Origin: Pleomorphomonas sp. NRK KF1 | GTDB lineage: Bacteria; Pseudomonadota; Alphaproteobacteria; Rhizobiales; Pleomorphomonadaceae | Direction of reading: 5' to 3' | Assembly (NCBI RefSeq): GCF_023721755.1 | Contig: NZ_JAMDLH010000002.1 | Coordinates: forward strand, 740,747-804,746 | Length of the DNA: 64,000 bases | Shown: positions 8,380 to 18,680 of the stretch, one piece after another | Position numbering within the stretch: the stretch's first letter is position 1 | Layout of the letters: each line of letters opens with the position of its first letter | Made by a program: the position numbers and the translations under genes | Notes under the pieces: model-generated | What the model saw: only the letters and a program-made list of their open reading frames with translations | Databases searched by the model: none | What the model was told of the DNA's origin: nothing

Positions 8380-9918
8380 GTGAGCACGAACGTGATCCTC
8401 GAGATGCGCAACATCACCAAGACGTTTCCGGGCGTCAAGGCGTTGAGCGACGTCAGCTTTTCGGTAGAGGAAGGCGAAATCCACGCGCTCTGCGGCGAGA
8501 ACGGCGCCGGCAAGTCGACGCTGATGAAGGTGCTGAGCGGCGTCTATCCCTACGGCACCTACGACGGCGAGATCTACTACAACGGCCAACTCAAGAAGTT
8601 CGGCTCGATCAAGGATACCGAGGAAGAAGGTATCATCATCATTCACCAGGAACTCGCGCTGATCCCGATGCTGTCGATCGCCGAGAACATCTTCCTGGGC
8701 AACGAGGTCGCCAAGGGTGGCGTCATCAACTGGGCCGAGGCGACGCGCCGCACCACCGAGCTTCTGGCCAAGGTCGGCCTCAGGGAGAATCCCTCGACGC
8801 TGATTACCAACATCGGCGTCGGCAAGCAGCAGCTGGTTGAGATCGCCAAGGCGCTGTCCAAGAAGGTGAAGCTGCTCATCCTCGACGAGCCCACCGCCTC
8901 GCTCAACGAGAGTGACTCCAACGCGCTGCTCGACCTGCTGCTCGAGTTCAAGAAGCAGGGCCTCACCTCGATCATCATCTCGCACAAGCTCAACGAGATC
9001 TCCCGCGTCGCCGACAAGATCACCGTGTTGCGCGACGGCGCCACGGTCGAGACGCTCGACTGCCACGCCGAGAAGATTTCCGAGGCACGCATCATTCAGG
9101 GCATGGTCGGCCGCGAGCTCTCCGACCGCTTTCCCAAGCGTACATCGAAGGTCGGCGAGACCATCTTCGAGGTCCGCAACTGGACAGCCTATCATCCGAT
9201 CCATTCCGATCGGAAGATCTCCAACGGCATCAATCTCAACGTCAAGCGCGGCGAAGTCGTAGGCATCGCCGGCCTGATGGGCGCCGGCCGCACCGAATTC
9301 GCCATGAGCGTGTTCGGCCGCTCCTATGGACAGAAGATCTCCGGCGAAGTGCTGATCAACGGCAAGCCCGCCGATGTCTCCACCGTCGAGCGGGCGATTA
9401 AGTCGGGCCTTGCCTATGTCACCGAGGACCGCAAGCAGCTCGGTCTGGTGCTGATCAACAACGTGATGCACAACAACACGCTGGCCAACCACAGGGGCAT
9501 CTCGAAGAACTTTGTCATCGACGAGTATGCCGAGCGCAAGGCGGCCAACGAATACAGGCAGAAGCTGCGCATCCGTACGCCGAGCATCTACCAGGACGTC
9601 GTCAACCTCTCCGGCGGCAACCAGCAGAAGGTCGTCCTGGCCAAGTGGCTGTTCGCCAATCCGGACGTGCTCATTCTCGACGAGCCGACGCGCGGCATCG
9701 ACGTCGGCGCCAAATACGAGATCTACACCATCGTCAACGACCTCGTCGCCGCCGGCAAGGCGGTCATCTTCATCTCCTCGGAAATGCCGGAGCTGCTCGG
9801 CACCTGCGACCGCATCTACGTCATGAACGAAGGCGCGATCGTGGCCGAAATGCCCGTTGCCGAGGCCAGCCAGGAAAACATCATGGGCGCCATCATGCGC
9901 TCGGGGGAGAAGGTTTGA
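8380..9918 (+). CDS. gguA: GguA-type sugar ABC transporter ATPase (two ABC domains)
   Basis: 512 residues from GTG 8380 ([16 protein letters not shown]), chosen because AAAGGAG lies just upstream; the open frame extends to 8218 without protein-like content. Domain 1 (about 5-245) has Walker [10 protein letters not shown], the degenerate signature [13 protein letters not shown] and Walker [12 protein letters not shown]. Domain 2 (about 260-510) has the degenerate Walker [10 protein letters not shown] but a good [15 protein letters not shown] signature and [13 protein letters not shown]. This asymmetry is normal for monosaccharide transporters of the RbsA/XylG/MmsA family. It powers uptake of ChvE-bound sugars. 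It lies 169 bp after chvE and overlaps gguB by one base. Confidence 0.96.
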   Translation: MSTNVILEMRNITKTFPGVKALSDVSFSVEEGEIHALCGENGAGKSTLMKVLSGVYPYGTYDGEIYYNGQLKKFGSIKDTEEEGIIIIHQELALIPMLSIAENIFLGNEVAKGGVINWAEATRRTTELLAKVGLRENPSTLITNIGVGKQQLVEIAKALSKKVKLLILDEPTASLNESDSNALLDLLLEFKKQGLTSIIISHKLNEISRVADKITVLRDGATVETLDCHAEKISEARIIQGMVGRELSDRFPKRTSKVGETIFEVRNWTAYHPIHSDRKISNGINLNVKRGEVVGIAGLMGAGRTEFAMSVFGRSYGQKISGEVLINGKPADVSTVERAIKSGLAYVTEDRKQLGLVLINNVMHNNTLANHRGISKNFVIDEYAERKAANEYRQKLRIRTPSIYQDVVNLSGGNQQKVVLAKWLFANPDVLILDEPTRGIDVGAKYEIYTIVNDLVAAGKAVIFISSEMPELLGTCDRIYVMNEGAIVAEMPVAEASQENIMGAIMRSGEKV

Positions 9919-11129
9919 TGAATACGCCCAACGAAGCCACCCAGACGGCCGCTCCGTCGCTTGCCGTCTTCCTCCGGCAGAACATGCGCGAGTACGGCAT
10001 TCTGATCGCGCTCGTCGTGATCATGGTCTTCTTCCAGATCATCACCGGCGGCGTTCTGTTCCGCCCGGTCAACCTGACCAACCTCGTGCTGCAGAACTCG
10101 TTCGTCGTCATCATGGCGTTGGGCATGCTGCTGGTCATCGTCGCCGGCCACATCGACCTCTCCGTCGGCTCGATCGTCGCCATCATCGGCGCCGTGGCCG
10201 CGGTCATGATGGTGAACTACAAGATCGACCCATGGACGACATCGCTCGTCTGCCTCATCCTCGGCGGTGTCATCGGCGCGGCGCAGGGCTACTGGATCGC
10301 CTATCACCATATCCCGGCGTTCATCGTGACGCTGGCCGGCATGCTGGTGTTCCGCGGCATGACGCTGTGGCTCCTCGGGGGCATGAACATCGGTCCGTTC
10401 CCGGCCGAGTTCCAGAAGCTTTCCACCGGCTTCCTGCCCGATCTGGTTTCCCTGCCCGAGCTGCCGCTGCTGGGCGCCTTGCACTCGACCTCGATCATCC
10501 TGACCCTCGCCATTCCGGCTCTCCTGGTCTACCTGTCCTGGCGCAGCCGCAAGCTCAACGAGTCGCATGGCATCGAGGTCGAGCCCTTCGCCTTCTTCGT
10601 AACGCAGAACGCCGTGCTCGTCGCCGTCATGGTGTTCCTCGGCTACCAGCTCTCGACCTACAAGGGCTTCCCGAACATCCTGGTGATCATGGGCGTGCTG
10701 ATCGCCTTCTACACCTTCGTGACGACGCGCACGACCATCGGTCGTCGCATCTACGCGCTCGGCGGCAACGAGAAGGCGACAAGACTCTCGGGCATCAACA
10801 CCGATCGCCTCAGCTTCTATACCTTCATCAACATGGGCGTTCTCGCCGGTTTCGCCGGCCTGATCGTCGCCGCCCGCCTGAATTCCTCGACCCCGAAGGC
10901 CGGTAACGGTTTCGAGCTCGACGTCATCGCGGCCTGCTTCATCGGCGGCGCCTCGACGACCGGCGGCGTCGGCAAGATCACCGGCGCGGTGGTCGGCGCC
11001 TTCATCATGGGCGTGCTCAACAACGGCATGTCGATCATGGGTCTCGGCATCGACTTCCAGCAGATGGTCAAGGGCCTGGTGCTGCTCGCCGCCGTGGTGT
11101 TCGACCTCTACAACAAGCAGAAGAGCTGA
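9918..11129 (+). CDS. gguB: GguB-type sugar ABC transporter permease
   Basis: 403 residues from ATG 9918, which overlaps the gguA stop codon (TGATG), so the two are translationally coupled. It has a cytoplasmic N-terminus, then about ten hydrophobic segments beginning YGILIALVVIMVFFQIITGG. Conserved inner-membrane permease elements are visible: VIVAGHIDLSVGSIVAI early and the GNEKATRLSGINTDR loop followed by FINMGVLAGFAGLIVAARL. This is the BPD_transp_2 fold of RbsC/XylH/MmsB. It closes the chvE-gguA-gguB operon, and a strong intrinsic terminator lies 25 bp beyond the stop. No gguC follows. Confidence 0.95.
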   Translation: MNTPNEATQTAAPSLAVFLRQNMREYGILIALVVIMVFFQIITGGVLFRPVNLTNLVLQNSFVVIMALGMLLVIVAGHIDLSVGSIVAIIGAVAAVMMVNYKIDPWTTSLVCLILGGVIGAAQGYWIAYHHIPAFIVTLAGMLVFRGMTLWLLGGMNIGPFPAEFQKLSTGFLPDLVSLPELPLLGALHSTSIILTLAIPALLVYLSWRSRKLNESHGIEVEPFAFFVTQNAVLVAVMVFLGYQLSTYKGFPNILVIMGVLIAFYTFVTTRTTIGRRIYALGGNEKATRLSGINTDRLSFYTFINMGVLAGFAGLIVAARLNSSTPKAGNGFELDVIAACFIGGASTTGGVGKITGAVVGAFIMGVLNNGMSIMGLGIDFQQMVKGLVLLAAVVFDLYNKQKS

Positions 11130-11153
11130 GGCTCCCCCTCCTTCCAACCTCAC

Positions 11154-11184
11154 AACCGGGGCCGAAAGGCCCCGGTTTCTTTTT
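11154..11184 (+). terminator. Rho-independent terminator of chvE-gguAB
   Basis: Ten-base perfect stem AACCGGGGCC (11154-11163) / GGCCCCGGTT (11168-11177) with a GAAA tetraloop, followed by TCTTTTT. Textbook intrinsic terminator 25 bp after the gguB stop. Confidence 0.92.
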
Positions 11185-11280
11185 GTGCGCGCATGAAAAA
11201 GGCCGCGTCATACCGGCGCGGCCCGTTTCGTCCTGAGGCGCCCCGGCTGGTGTCGCGGGGCACCTCCATTTCCCGTCGGC

Positions 11281-12243
11281 TCAGAAGCCGGAGAAGCGCC
11301 ACTCGATGCGATGGCGATAGGTTTCGCCCGGACGCAGCACGGAGCTCGGATAGCTCGGCTCGTTCGGCGCGTTGGGGAAGGTCTGCGGCTCAAGCGCGAA
11401 GCCGGCATTCTTGAGTTGCTCAGAGAAGGGCGCTTTGATTGCCGGCGTGAAGTGTTCGCCGGTGTAGAGCTGGATAGCCGGCTCGGTCGTCCAGACCTCG
11501 AGCGTGCGGCCGGTGACCGGCTCGATCGCACGCGCGCCGAGATGCAACTCGCCACGGCCGGCATCAAGCACGAAGTTCTGGTCATAAGGACCGGCAATCG
11601 GGCGCTTCTCGCGGAAATCGAAGCGCGTCCCGACCACATCGGCCAACGGCCCCAAGGGAATGAGATCGGCGTCGACCGGCGTGTAGCGGCTCGCCGGGAT
11701 CTGCATCAAATGGCCGAGGATGTCACCCTTGCCGAGCAGGTTCCAGTAGACGTGATTGGTGAGATTGACCACCGTCGGCTTGGTCGTGGTGGCTGTCATC
11801 TCCAGGTAAAGCGTCTGTCCCTTGAGGCCGTAGGCCGCCTTGACGGCCAGCGCGCCCGGAAAACCCATGTCTCCATCGGGCGAATCCAGCCGGAACACCA
11901 CTTCACCGCTGGCTCTCTCAACCTCCCAGTTCAGGTGACCGAAGCCGTTGGCGCCACCGTGCAACTGCTTGGAACCCTCGTTGGCCGGCAAGCGATAAGT
12001 GGTGCCGTCGAGCGTGAAGCTCGCGCCGGCGATGCGGTTGGCAAAACGACCGCAGATGGTGCCGGCCCAGCCGTCGCCATCGGGGGCGTTGAGACGACCG
12101 GGCGAACCGATCACCGTCTGGACCGGCCCGCCCGAGCTCGTCGGAACGTAAAACGCCACGAGCTGCGCGCCGGCCGGACTGAAAACGGCCTTGAGGCCGT
12201 TGTCGCCGTCAAGCGTGATGAAGTCTTCAACCGGATGTGTCAT
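11281..12243 (-). CDS. Aldose 1-epimerase (galactose mutarotase family)
   Basis: 320 residues from ATG 12243 (MTHPVEDFITL), with GGGGAGA upstream; a longer frame to 12315 has no ribosome site. It shows the GalM fold: TICGRFANRIAGASFTLDG, the conserved GGANGFGHLNWEVE (usually GGxxGF), VNLTNHVYWNLLGKGDILGH with the active-site His, and VLDAGRGELHLGARAIEP. It interconverts anomers of aldoses, often those imported by the neighbouring transporter. It faces the chvE operon tail to tail, so co-regulation by position is not obvious. It is divergent from the FadR-type regulator at 12448, which may control it. Confidence 0.93.
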   Translation of the reverse strand: MTHPVEDFITLDGDNGLKAVFSPAGAQLVAFYVPTSSGGPVQTVIGSPGRLNAPDGDGWAGTICGRFANRIAGASFTLDGTTYRLPANEGSKQLHGGANGFGHLNWEVERASGEVVFRLDSPDGDMGFPGALAVKAAYGLKGQTLYLEMTATTTKPTVVNLTNHVYWNLLGKGDILGHLMQIPASRYTPVDADLIPLGPLADVVGTRFDFREKRPIAGPYDQNFVLDAGRGELHLGARAIEPVTGRTLEVWTTEPAIQLYTGEHFTPAIKAPFSEQLKNAGFALEPQTFPNAPNEPSYPSSVLRPGETYRHRIEWRFSGF

Positions 12244-12447
12244 GTCTGTCTCCCCGCGCTCTTTTGGAGCGGTCCTCAGATATCCGTCAATGTCGCTCAA
12301 GTTCGCGAAAAACAAAAGGTTTTTTCGACCTTGGCCTTTCGGCTTGCTCCCAAGTCCCTAAGGTTGTGGCATAGTCGCACCAGCTTCCCGCTCTCGGCCG
12401 TAGCGGCGTGATTCGGGGAGCGCGCCGGGCGGTTTGTGGGGAGATTC

Positions 12448-13164
12448 ATGACACGACGGACGGTTCAAAAGCGCTCGCGGCAGGATGAGATCGTGCGCGA
12501 ACTGGCCCACGAGATTGTCAGCGGTCGCCGGCCGGAAGGCAGCCTGTTGCCGTCCGACGCCGAGTTGATGGCGCGCTTCGGCGTGTCGCGGACGGTTTTG
12601 CGGGAATCGCTGAAAACCATGGCCGCCAAAGGCCTGATCCAGCCCAAGACGCGGGTTGGCACGCGCGTCGTCGAGCGGACGAATTGGAACCTGTTCGACC
12701 CTGACATGCTGCGCTGGCACCTCGACTGCGGCATCGGCCTCGAACTGCTCGCCCATCTTTCCGAGGTTCGACTGGCCCTCGAGCCGGTGGCCGCCTCGCT
12801 CGCGGCCCAAAGGCGGAGCGAAACGGACGTCGCCGTGCTCAACGCCATCGTCGACCGCATGGAAGCGCCCGATGCCTCGCCAGAGTTTTTCGCGGCCGCC
12901 GACCTCGATTTTCACCTCACCATCGCCCGCATCAGCGGCAATCCGTTTTTCCGCACGGCCTCGGCCCTGATCGAAGTGGCGCTTGCCGCGACCTTCGCCA
13001 TCACCACGCCGGTGAACGACCCGGCAGCGAAGGTCGCCTCCTGCGCGGCGCACCGGCGTGTCGTGACGGCGATCGGCGACGGCGACAACGAGGCCGCGGC
13101 GACGGCCATCGTCGAGACGATCCGCTCCGGCGCGGCTCGCGTGGCGGCAGCCGCCAAGCGCTGA
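12448..13164 (+). CDS. FadR/GntR-family regulator with FCD domain
   Basis: 238 residues from ATG 12448 (MTRRTVQKRSRQDE), preceded by GTGGGGAG. The N-terminal winged helix has the signature LPSDAELMARFGVSRTVLRES. The C-terminal FCD domain (about 85-230) keeps probable metal/ligand residues in DLDFHLTIARISGNPFF and AAHRRVVTAI. Regulators of this class respond to sugar acids, lactate or related carboxylates. It sits between a mutarotase and a sugar-acid dehydratase/lactonase pair, so it probably controls pentonate or hexonate catabolism. A candidate operator lies upstream of the lactonase at 15929-15941. Confidence 0.93.
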   Translation: MTRRTVQKRSRQDEIVRELAHEIVSGRRPEGSLLPSDAELMARFGVSRTVLRESLKTMAAKGLIQPKTRVGTRVVERTNWNLFDPDMLRWHLDCGIGLELLAHLSEVRLALEPVAASLAAQRRSETDVAVLNAIVDRMEAPDASPEFFAAADLDFHLTIARISGNPFFRTASALIEVALAATFAITTPVNDPAAKVASCAAHRRVVTAIGDGDNEAAATAIVETIRSGAARVAAAAKR

Positions 13165-13178
13165 CGGCCAACCAGAAC

Positions 13179-14945
13179 TCAGTGGCTGTCGCGCGGATCC
13201 GTTTCGGCGACCCTCTGGTACTTCACCGCCATTTCCATGACGGCACCGTCGGCGAGCTGGCCGACCGTCGATCGGTAGAGCTCCTGCCAGGGCGTCTGGC
13301 TGGCCGGATAGACGGGTTGGAACGAAGCGCGCCTCTGCTCCCACTCCTCGGCATCGACCAGCGCGTCGGCGGTTCCGCGGTTGAGGTCGATACGGACGCG
13401 GTCACCGGTCCTGAGCAGGCCGAGCCCACCGCCAACGGCGGCCTCTGGCGACGCATTGAGGATCGAGGGCGAGCCGGACGTTCCCGATTGCCGTCCATCG
13501 CCCATGCAAGGCAAGGCGCCGATGCCACGCTCGATCAGGGCGGCGGGAGGCTGCATGTTGACCACCTCGGCCGAGCCGGGCCAGCCGACCGGGCCGGCAT
13601 AGCGGATGACCAGAATAGTCTCCTCGGTAATGCCGAGCGCCAGATCCTCAATGCGGTGATGGTAGTCCTCGGAGCCATCGAAGACCACGACCGGCCCCTC
13701 GAAGACGTTTTCCGCTCCCGGGCGTGACAGGTAGCGAGCGCGAAACTCGTCGGAGATCACCGACGTCTTCATGATGGCAGCGTCGAACAGGTTGCCCTTC
13801 AGCACGATGAAGCCGGCTTTGTCCTTCATCGGGGCGTCGTAGGGCTTGATGACCTCGCCGTCGGGCGCCGGGAACGGCGCGAGATTCTCCGCGACCGAGC
13901 GACCGGATACGGTGAGCGCATCGCCGTGAAGACGACCGTTGTCGAGGAGCGCCTTCATCACCACCGGCAGGCCGCCGGCCCTGTGGAACCCCTCCGAAAG
14001 GTAGCTGCCGGCCGGCTGCATGTTGACCATCAAGGGCACGTCGTAGCCAACCGTCTGCCAGTCCATCGGCTCGATCGGAACGCCGGCGTGGCGGGCGACG
14101 GCCACGATATGCGGCTGTGCATTGGTGGAGCCACCGATGGCCGAGTTGACGACGATGGCATTCTCGATCGCCTGCCGGGTCAGGATCTTCGAGGGGCGCA
14201 GGTCCTCCTCGACCATGGCGACGATGCGTTCGCCGGTACGGTAGGCCATCTGCCCGCGCTCGCGGTAAGGCGCGGGAATGCTGGCATTGCCAGGCAGACA
14301 CATGCCGAGCGCCTCGGCCAGGCAGTTCATGGTGGAGGCGGTACCCATGGTGTTGCAGTAGCCGTCCGATGGAGCCGAGGCTGCCGCCGCCTCGATGAAC
14401 TGTTCGTAGTCGATCTCGCCCGTGGCGAGTTGCAGCCGCTTCTCCCAGATGATCGTGCCGGAACCTGCCAGCTTGCCCTCGTACCAGCCGTCGAGCATCG
14501 GGCCGCCACTCAGCACGATGGCCGGCAGATCGACGGTGGCCGCCGCCATGATCAGGGCCGGAGTCGTCTTGTCGCAGCCTGTGGTCAGAACCACGCCGTC
14601 GAGCGGGTAACCGTGCAGGATCTCGACGAGGCCGAGATAGGCGAGATTGCGATCGAGCGCCGCCGTCGGCCGCCGGCCGGTTTCCTGGATCGGGTGCACC
14701 GGAAACTCGAAGGCGATGCCGCCAGCGGCCCGGATGCCTTCACGCACTCTTTCCGCCAGGCGCAAATGGACGCGGTTGCAGGGCGACAGGTCGGAGCCGG
14801 TCTGGGCGATGCCGACGATCGGCCGATCGGACCTCAGCTCCTCGATGGTCAGGCCATAATTGAGGTAGCGCTCAAGATAGAGCGCCGTCATCGAGGGATT
14901 TTCGGGATTGTCGAACCAGAGCTTGTGGCGGCGGGGGCGCGACAT
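13179..14945 (-). CDS. IlvD/Edd-family dehydratase, probably a sugar-acid (xylonate/arabonate) dehydratase
   Basis: 588 residues; ATG 14945 is preceded by GGAGA. Visible family hallmarks are [16 protein letters not shown], the Fe-S cluster cysteine regions [10 protein letters not shown] and [24 protein letters not shown], and a [17 protein letters not shown]-terminal element. The length and the N-terminal [22 protein letters not shown] opening fit the pentonate dehydratase branch better than branched-chain IlvD (about 560-615 residues, different N-terminus). It would dehydrate a sugar acid to a 2-keto-3-deoxy acid in an oxidative, non-phosphorylated pathway. It lies 30 bp behind the SMP-30 lactonase in the same operon, which would supply its substrate. 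Exact substrate inferred. Confidence 0.9.
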   Translation of the reverse strand: MSRPRRHKLWFDNPENPSMTALYLERYLNYGLTIEELRSDRPIVGIAQTGSDLSPCNRVHLRLAERVREGIRAAGGIAFEFPVHPIQETGRRPTAALDRNLAYLGLVEILHGYPLDGVVLTTGCDKTTPALIMAAATVDLPAIVLSGGPMLDGWYEGKLAGSGTIIWEKRLQLATGEIDYEQFIEAAAASAPSDGYCNTMGTASTMNCLAEALGMCLPGNASIPAPYRERGQMAYRTGERIVAMVEEDLRPSKILTRQAIENAIVVNSAIGGSTNAQPHIVAVARHAGVPIEPMDWQTVGYDVPLMVNMQPAGSYLSEGFHRAGGLPVVMKALLDNGRLHGDALTVSGRSVAENLAPFPAPDGEVIKPYDAPMKDKAGFIVLKGNLFDAAIMKTSVISDEFRARYLSRPGAENVFEGPVVVFDGSEDYHHRIEDLALGITEETILVIRYAGPVGWPGSAEVVNMQPPAALIERGIGALPCMGDGRQSGTSGSPSILNASPEAAVGGGLGLLRTGDRVRIDLNRGTADALVDAEEWEQRRASFQPVYPASQTPWQELYRSTVGQLADGAVMEMAVKYQRVAETDPRDSH

Positions 14946-14975
14946 CGGTCGGTCTCCTCTATCCAGATGCGACGA

Positions 14976-15845
14976 TCAGCCGACGAGAACGGCCGGTGGG
15001 GGCACCCCACGGAACGGACCGTCGACAACATAGGTCAAGCCGGCCTCCGGCTCGGCGGCGCGCTTCTCCGCGTCGTAACCTTCAAACGCTGACGTAACGA
15101 GCAAACGGTCGAGCTTGGGGCCGACGAAGGCCGGGCAGCTCACCTGCCGGGCAGGCAGAGCGATGCTATCGACGAGACGACCATCGGGATCATAAGCATC
15201 GACGGCGTAGCCGCCCCAACGGGCGTTCCACAGCACGCCCTCGGCGTCCACCGTGGCGCCGTCGGGTCCACCGCCGCTGACGCGGCTGAAGATCTGCCGA
15301 TCACCGGAAGGCAGGCCCGTCACCGGGTCGGTCGAAATCCGGTAGATGACGTGCTCGGTCGTATCGGAGAAATAGGCAGTGCGACCGTCCGGGGAAAAGG
15401 CGATCGAGTTCGGGATGGTCAACCCGTCGACGATCAGCCTGAGCTCGCCAGCGCGATACCACCAGATCCGTCCGAAGCCCGGCTCGAAGCGCCAGCTCAT
15501 GGTGGAGATCCAGAGCGCGCCAGCCGGATGCACGGCGCCATCGTTGCTCCGTGTGCCAGGGCGCTCGTCCCAGAAAGATCGGAGCTCGTTCAACTCGCCG
15601 CCATCGATCGACCGGAGGTGCAGGCCGGCATCGCTGGCGATCAGATGCCGATCATCGTCGACGCGAGCGGCGACGGTCGCATGGAACGGGAGAGCGTGGA
15701 TCTGGGGCGCCGCGTCGTCGAGCCCCATCTCCAGCAGCTTGCGATCGAGGATATCGAACCAGAACGCCTTGGCTCGTCCCGGGTGCCAGCTCGGCCCTTC
15801 GCCAAGGTGGCATGCGTGGCTGGACAGGACAGAAACTGACGGCAT
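14976..15845 (-). CDS. SMP-30/gluconolactonase-like sugar lactonase
   Basis: 289 residues from ATG 15845, preceded by GAGGAGGGG. It forms a beta-propeller of the regucalcin family: LGEGPSWHPG at the start with the metal-binding Glu, RSNDGAVHPAGALWISTMSW with the Asn/Asp ligands, and NSIAFSPDGRTAYFSDT with the conserved Asn and Asp. Such enzymes open sugar lactones to the free sugar acid. Being first in a two-gene operon with the dehydratase at 13179, it completes a lactone to sugar acid to 2-keto-3-deoxy acid route. A sugar dehydrogenase to make the lactone is not in the window. Confidence 0.92.
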   Translation of the reverse strand: MPSVSVLSSHACHLGEGPSWHPGRAKAFWFDILDRKLLEMGLDDAAPQIHALPFHATVAARVDDDRHLIASDAGLHLRSIDGGELNELRSFWDERPGTRSNDGAVHPAGALWISTMSWRFEPGFGRIWWYRAGELRLIVDGLTIPNSIAFSPDGRTAYFSDTTEHVIYRISTDPVTGLPSGDRQIFSRVSGGGPDGATVDAEGVLWNARWGGYAVDAYDPDGRLVDSIALPARQVSCPAFVGPKLDRLLVTSAFEGYDAEKRAAEPEAGLTYVVDGPFRGVPPPAVLVG

Positions 15846-15928
15846 CACCCCTCCTCGTCGGTGGGCGCCTCCGCCTCTCACCGAATACGACAGTAGCTTT
15901 CCCACTCAGACTTTGCCAGCCGGAGCGG

Positions 15929-15941
15929 GTATAAGTCATAC
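15929..15941. promoter_or_regulatory. Near-perfect palindrome upstream of the lactonase-dehydratase operon
   Basis: GTATAA-G-TCATAC, a 6-1-6 inverted repeat with one mismatch, 84 bp upstream of the lactonase start. The size and pattern fit a FadR/GntR-type operator, and a FadR-type regulator gene lies close by at 12448. Not tested against known sites. Confidence 0.45.
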
Positions 15942-15961
15942 TAATTGATCGCTTCCCGCAT

Positions 15962-16573
15962 CTACTCGTGCGGCCACGCCCGGAAGAGCTCAGTCTTTTC
16001 GGCGGCGGCCGTCAGCGCGGCCAGACGGGGATAGTCGGCCAGCGACACCACATCCGGAACCAGGGCGGCAATGAAGGTTCCCGCCACGACCAGCGTGATG
16101 CCGGCCTCGCTCGGTGGGGGACCCAAGAGCCAGCCGGCTCCGCCGATTTCCGCCTCAATGGCCGAGAGGGCTGCCCTGAGCTGACCGGCAACGCGATCCA
16201 ACCATGGCTGGTGTCGTTTCTCGACTGGACGGAGCTGGCGCTCGTAGACGATCTGCACCGCCTTTTCACAGGCAGCGAGGCCAAGCCCGGTCAACCGGAC
16301 GTCAAGAACGGCGAACCCTGGGTCGACCGGCCCGAGCGCCTTGCCCCCGGCTAGCGCCTTCAGGGCGTAGTCGATGATCAGGGTGGAATCGAGCAACACG
16401 ACGCCGTCGTCGGTGACCGCCGTGGGCGCCTTGACCACCGGGTTGATGGCGGCAAAGGCATCGTAGTGACGAAAGACGGAAAGCGGCTCGTGGACGAAGG
16501 GAATGTCGAGAGCGGCAAGCGTCAGCGCGGTGCGGCGGACGTAGGGCGAATCGAGCATGCCAATGAGGCGCAC
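15962..16573 (-). CDS. Glutathione S-transferase family protein
   Basis: 203 residues from GTG 16573, with GGAGG six bases upstream. The N-terminal thioredoxin-like domain opens MRLIGMLDSPYVRRTALTL and continues with PVVKAPTAVTDDGVVLLDST, containing the cis-Pro and the Asp-Ser glutathione-gamma-Glu contact. The C-terminal helical domain starts at about residue 85. Such proteins conjugate glutathione or act as reductases; the substrate cannot be told from sequence. It stands alone between the lactonase operon and the GGDEF-EAL gene. Confidence 0.9.
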   Translation of the reverse strand: MRLIGMLDSPYVRRTALTLAALDIPFVHEPLSVFRHYDAFAAINPVVKAPTAVTDDGVVLLDSTLIIDYALKALAGGKALGPVDPGFAVLDVRLTGLGLAACEKAVQIVYERQLRPVEKRHQPWLDRVAGQLRAALSAIEAEIGGAGWLLGPPPSEAGITLVVAGTFIAALVPDVVSLADYPRLAALTAAAEKTELFRAWPHE

Positions 16574-16711
16574 GGCAAACCTCCGATGGAAGCGGAATCG
16601 CGTTCAGCGCGAGAAAGCGCCGTTACCGTAAGCCAAAAGCAAGGTGGAGCGAAATGGCTTGCTTCCGATCCGTCCGACAAATGTCCGGCAAGATCGCCGG
16701 ATTCCGTCAAC

Positions 16712-18259
16712 TCAGCCGCCGATGGCGCGTCGCTCCCTCGCCAGCGATGCCGGCGAGGCGACCACGTCCGGAAGGGCAGCGGGCCGGCCGAAGTAGTACC
16801 CCTGGAAGCGTTGGCATCCGGCCGCCTTCATCAGGAGGTACTGCTCCTCGGTCTCGACGCCCTCGGCGAGAACGCGCGTTCCAAGCGCGCGCGCAAGTTC
16901 GGTGATCGTCGTGACAAAGGTCATGTCGACGTCGCTCGACCCGGCGGCGTGAACATAGCTTTTGTCGATCTTCAGGCAGTCGAAGTGGAACTTCCTCAGA
17001 TACTGCAGGGAGGCGAAGCCGGAGCCGAAATCGTCAAGGACGATCATCACGCCGGCCTCCCTCAGGCCGTCGAGGTTCGCCCTCTCGACCGAGCCGAAAT
17101 CGAGGAACACGGTTTCGGTGATCTCCAGGACGAGACGGCTGGCCGGCAACCCGGCCGCTGCGAGTTCGCCGGCAACGAAGGCGGCAAAGCCGGGCTGCTT
17201 CAGCTGGACGGCGGAAACGTTGATCCCGAACTGGTACTCGCCGTAGCGAACCGCGTCGCGGATGACGCGACGGATCACCCATTCGCCGACCTCTTCGATC
17301 AGCGTCGACTGCTCGGCAACGGAAATGAACTCCGCCGGAGGAATGGTGCCACGAAGCGGATGATGCCAACGGATCAGGGCTTCGAAGGCCGTCTGTTCCT
17401 CACCATCCGCCGCCACGATCGGCTGATAGTGCATGTCCAGCTGGTTGAGATAGATGGCGGCGCGCAGTTCGCGGGTCAACAGCCGAGTGTAGCGGTCGTC
17501 GACCAGCATGCGAGCATTGTAGGAAAGAACCGTGCCCCGTGCCTGCTTGGCCTTGTAGAGCGCCAGGTCGGCGAGATTGACGAGCTCGAGCGCGATATGC
17601 GTGTCGTCGGGCGCCATGGCGATGCCGGCCGTCGCCGACAGGCGCATGGTGCGGCCGTTGATCTGCACCGGCTGCCGCAGTCGGTCGAGCAGGGCCTTCA
17701 CGGCCTGCACCACCTCGCCGCGCGACGAGCAATCGGTGAGAAGCAATGCGAACTCGTCGCCACCAAGCCGCCCGATGACGGCCCCGGGCAGCTCCTCGCG
17801 GCAGATACGGACCAGTTGGGCCAGCGCTTCGTCGCCAGCGGGATGACCGAAGGTGTCATTGAGGGCCTTGAGGTGGTCGAGATCGACCATCACGTAGGCA
17901 TGCCGGCGATCGCCGGAGGTCTGCACGCGACGCCTGAGTTCATCGAGGAAGTCGCCGCGCGTCAATGCCAGGGTGACGGGGTCGACCCGGGCGGTGCTTT
18001 CGGCCGTTTCTTCGCCCTGCATCAAGGCGAGACTCTTGCGCATCAGCAAGAAGCCGATGGCAACGATCAGCAGAAGAAGAAGCGTCTCCGAAACGAGGCC
18101 CGCCAGCAGCCCTGGCTGCCAGGACGCCGGCAGCGTGCCAAGGCGGACGAACATCAAAGCCAGAGCAATGGCAAGGCACGACGCCGCGAGCGCCCCAACG
18201 AGCAACGACACGCGCCGACTGACGCTCAGCGCAGTTTGAAGTTGTTTTCCGAGCGCCAT
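16712..18259 (-). CDS. Membrane GGDEF-EAL cyclic-di-GMP protein
   Basis: 515 residues. Two membrane helices lie at about 18-40 and 50-73 with almost no periplasmic loop. A GGDEF domain follows (about 90-250, motif GGDEF at 166-170 intact, no RxxD inhibitory site at the usual place), then an EAL domain (about 262-505) with EAL at 293-295, LDDFGSGFASL, KIDKSYV and LAEGVETEEQ. The key phosphodiesterase acidic residues look intact, so it could both make and break c-di-GMP. No sensory domain other than the short membrane part is visible. Single gene; upstream 420 bp empty. Confidence 0.94.
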   Translation of the reverse strand: MALGKQLQTALSVSRRVSLLVGALAASCLAIALALMFVRLGTLPASWQPGLLAGLVSETLLLLLIVAIGFLLMRKSLALMQGEETAESTARVDPVTLALTRGDFLDELRRRVQTSGDRRHAYVMVDLDHLKALNDTFGHPAGDEALAQLVRICREELPGAVIGRLGGDEFALLLTDCSSRGEVVQAVKALLDRLRQPVQINGRTMRLSATAGIAMAPDDTHIALELVNLADLALYKAKQARGTVLSYNARMLVDDRYTRLLTRELRAAIYLNQLDMHYQPIVAADGEEQTAFEALIRWHHPLRGTIPPAEFISVAEQSTLIEEVGEWVIRRVIRDAVRYGEYQFGINVSAVQLKQPGFAAFVAGELAAAGLPASRLVLEITETVFLDFGSVERANLDGLREAGVMIVLDDFGSGFASLQYLRKFHFDCLKIDKSYVHAAGSSDVDMTFVTTITELARALGTRVLAEGVETEEQYLLMKAAGCQRFQGYYFGRPAALPDVVASPASLARERRAIGG

Positions 18260-18680
18260 CCTTCACCCTTATGTCTAGGCAAATTTACGGCGCTCTTATG
18301 AATTTTTCGCAAATACCAAACCGAGATTTTGAACAGTCCCACCAAAAGTTGAACAAGTGCCGTGACTTGTACGACAGTGACAAAAAGCAGGGAAGTTTCA
18401 TTGCCGGCTAAGTCAAGGGACGCTGGTTTTTCTTGAATCGCGCCGGCCCGCCTCTCGCGCGCCCGCCGATCACATTATGTCAACGTGATCGAAGCGGCTG
18501 CTCCGGCAAAGATTCTGGAGCCTTCGCTAGACGACGAAGTTGAACCACTTGGTCGGCGAAGGCTCTCGTCATCAACGTACTGGCCACAAGCGTCCAACGG
18601 CCCCTCCGGAGAGGGACCGTCCGCACCGGGCGCCGCCCGAGGAAGAAAGATGCGTCGATTCCAGTTCAGGACGTTCGCCC
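18260..18680. other. Intergenic region, no gene seen
   Basis: About 420 bp between the GGDEF-EAL start and the end of the DUF892 gene. It is moderately AT-richer near 18290-18420. I see no convincing open frame, terminator or RNA gene. Confidence 0.5.

Noticed and set aside
8230..11153. Long minus-strand frames (420 and 445 codons) antisense to gguA and gguB
   Set aside because: Asp/Val/His-rich shadow translations without domains; the sense genes have all ABC motifs.
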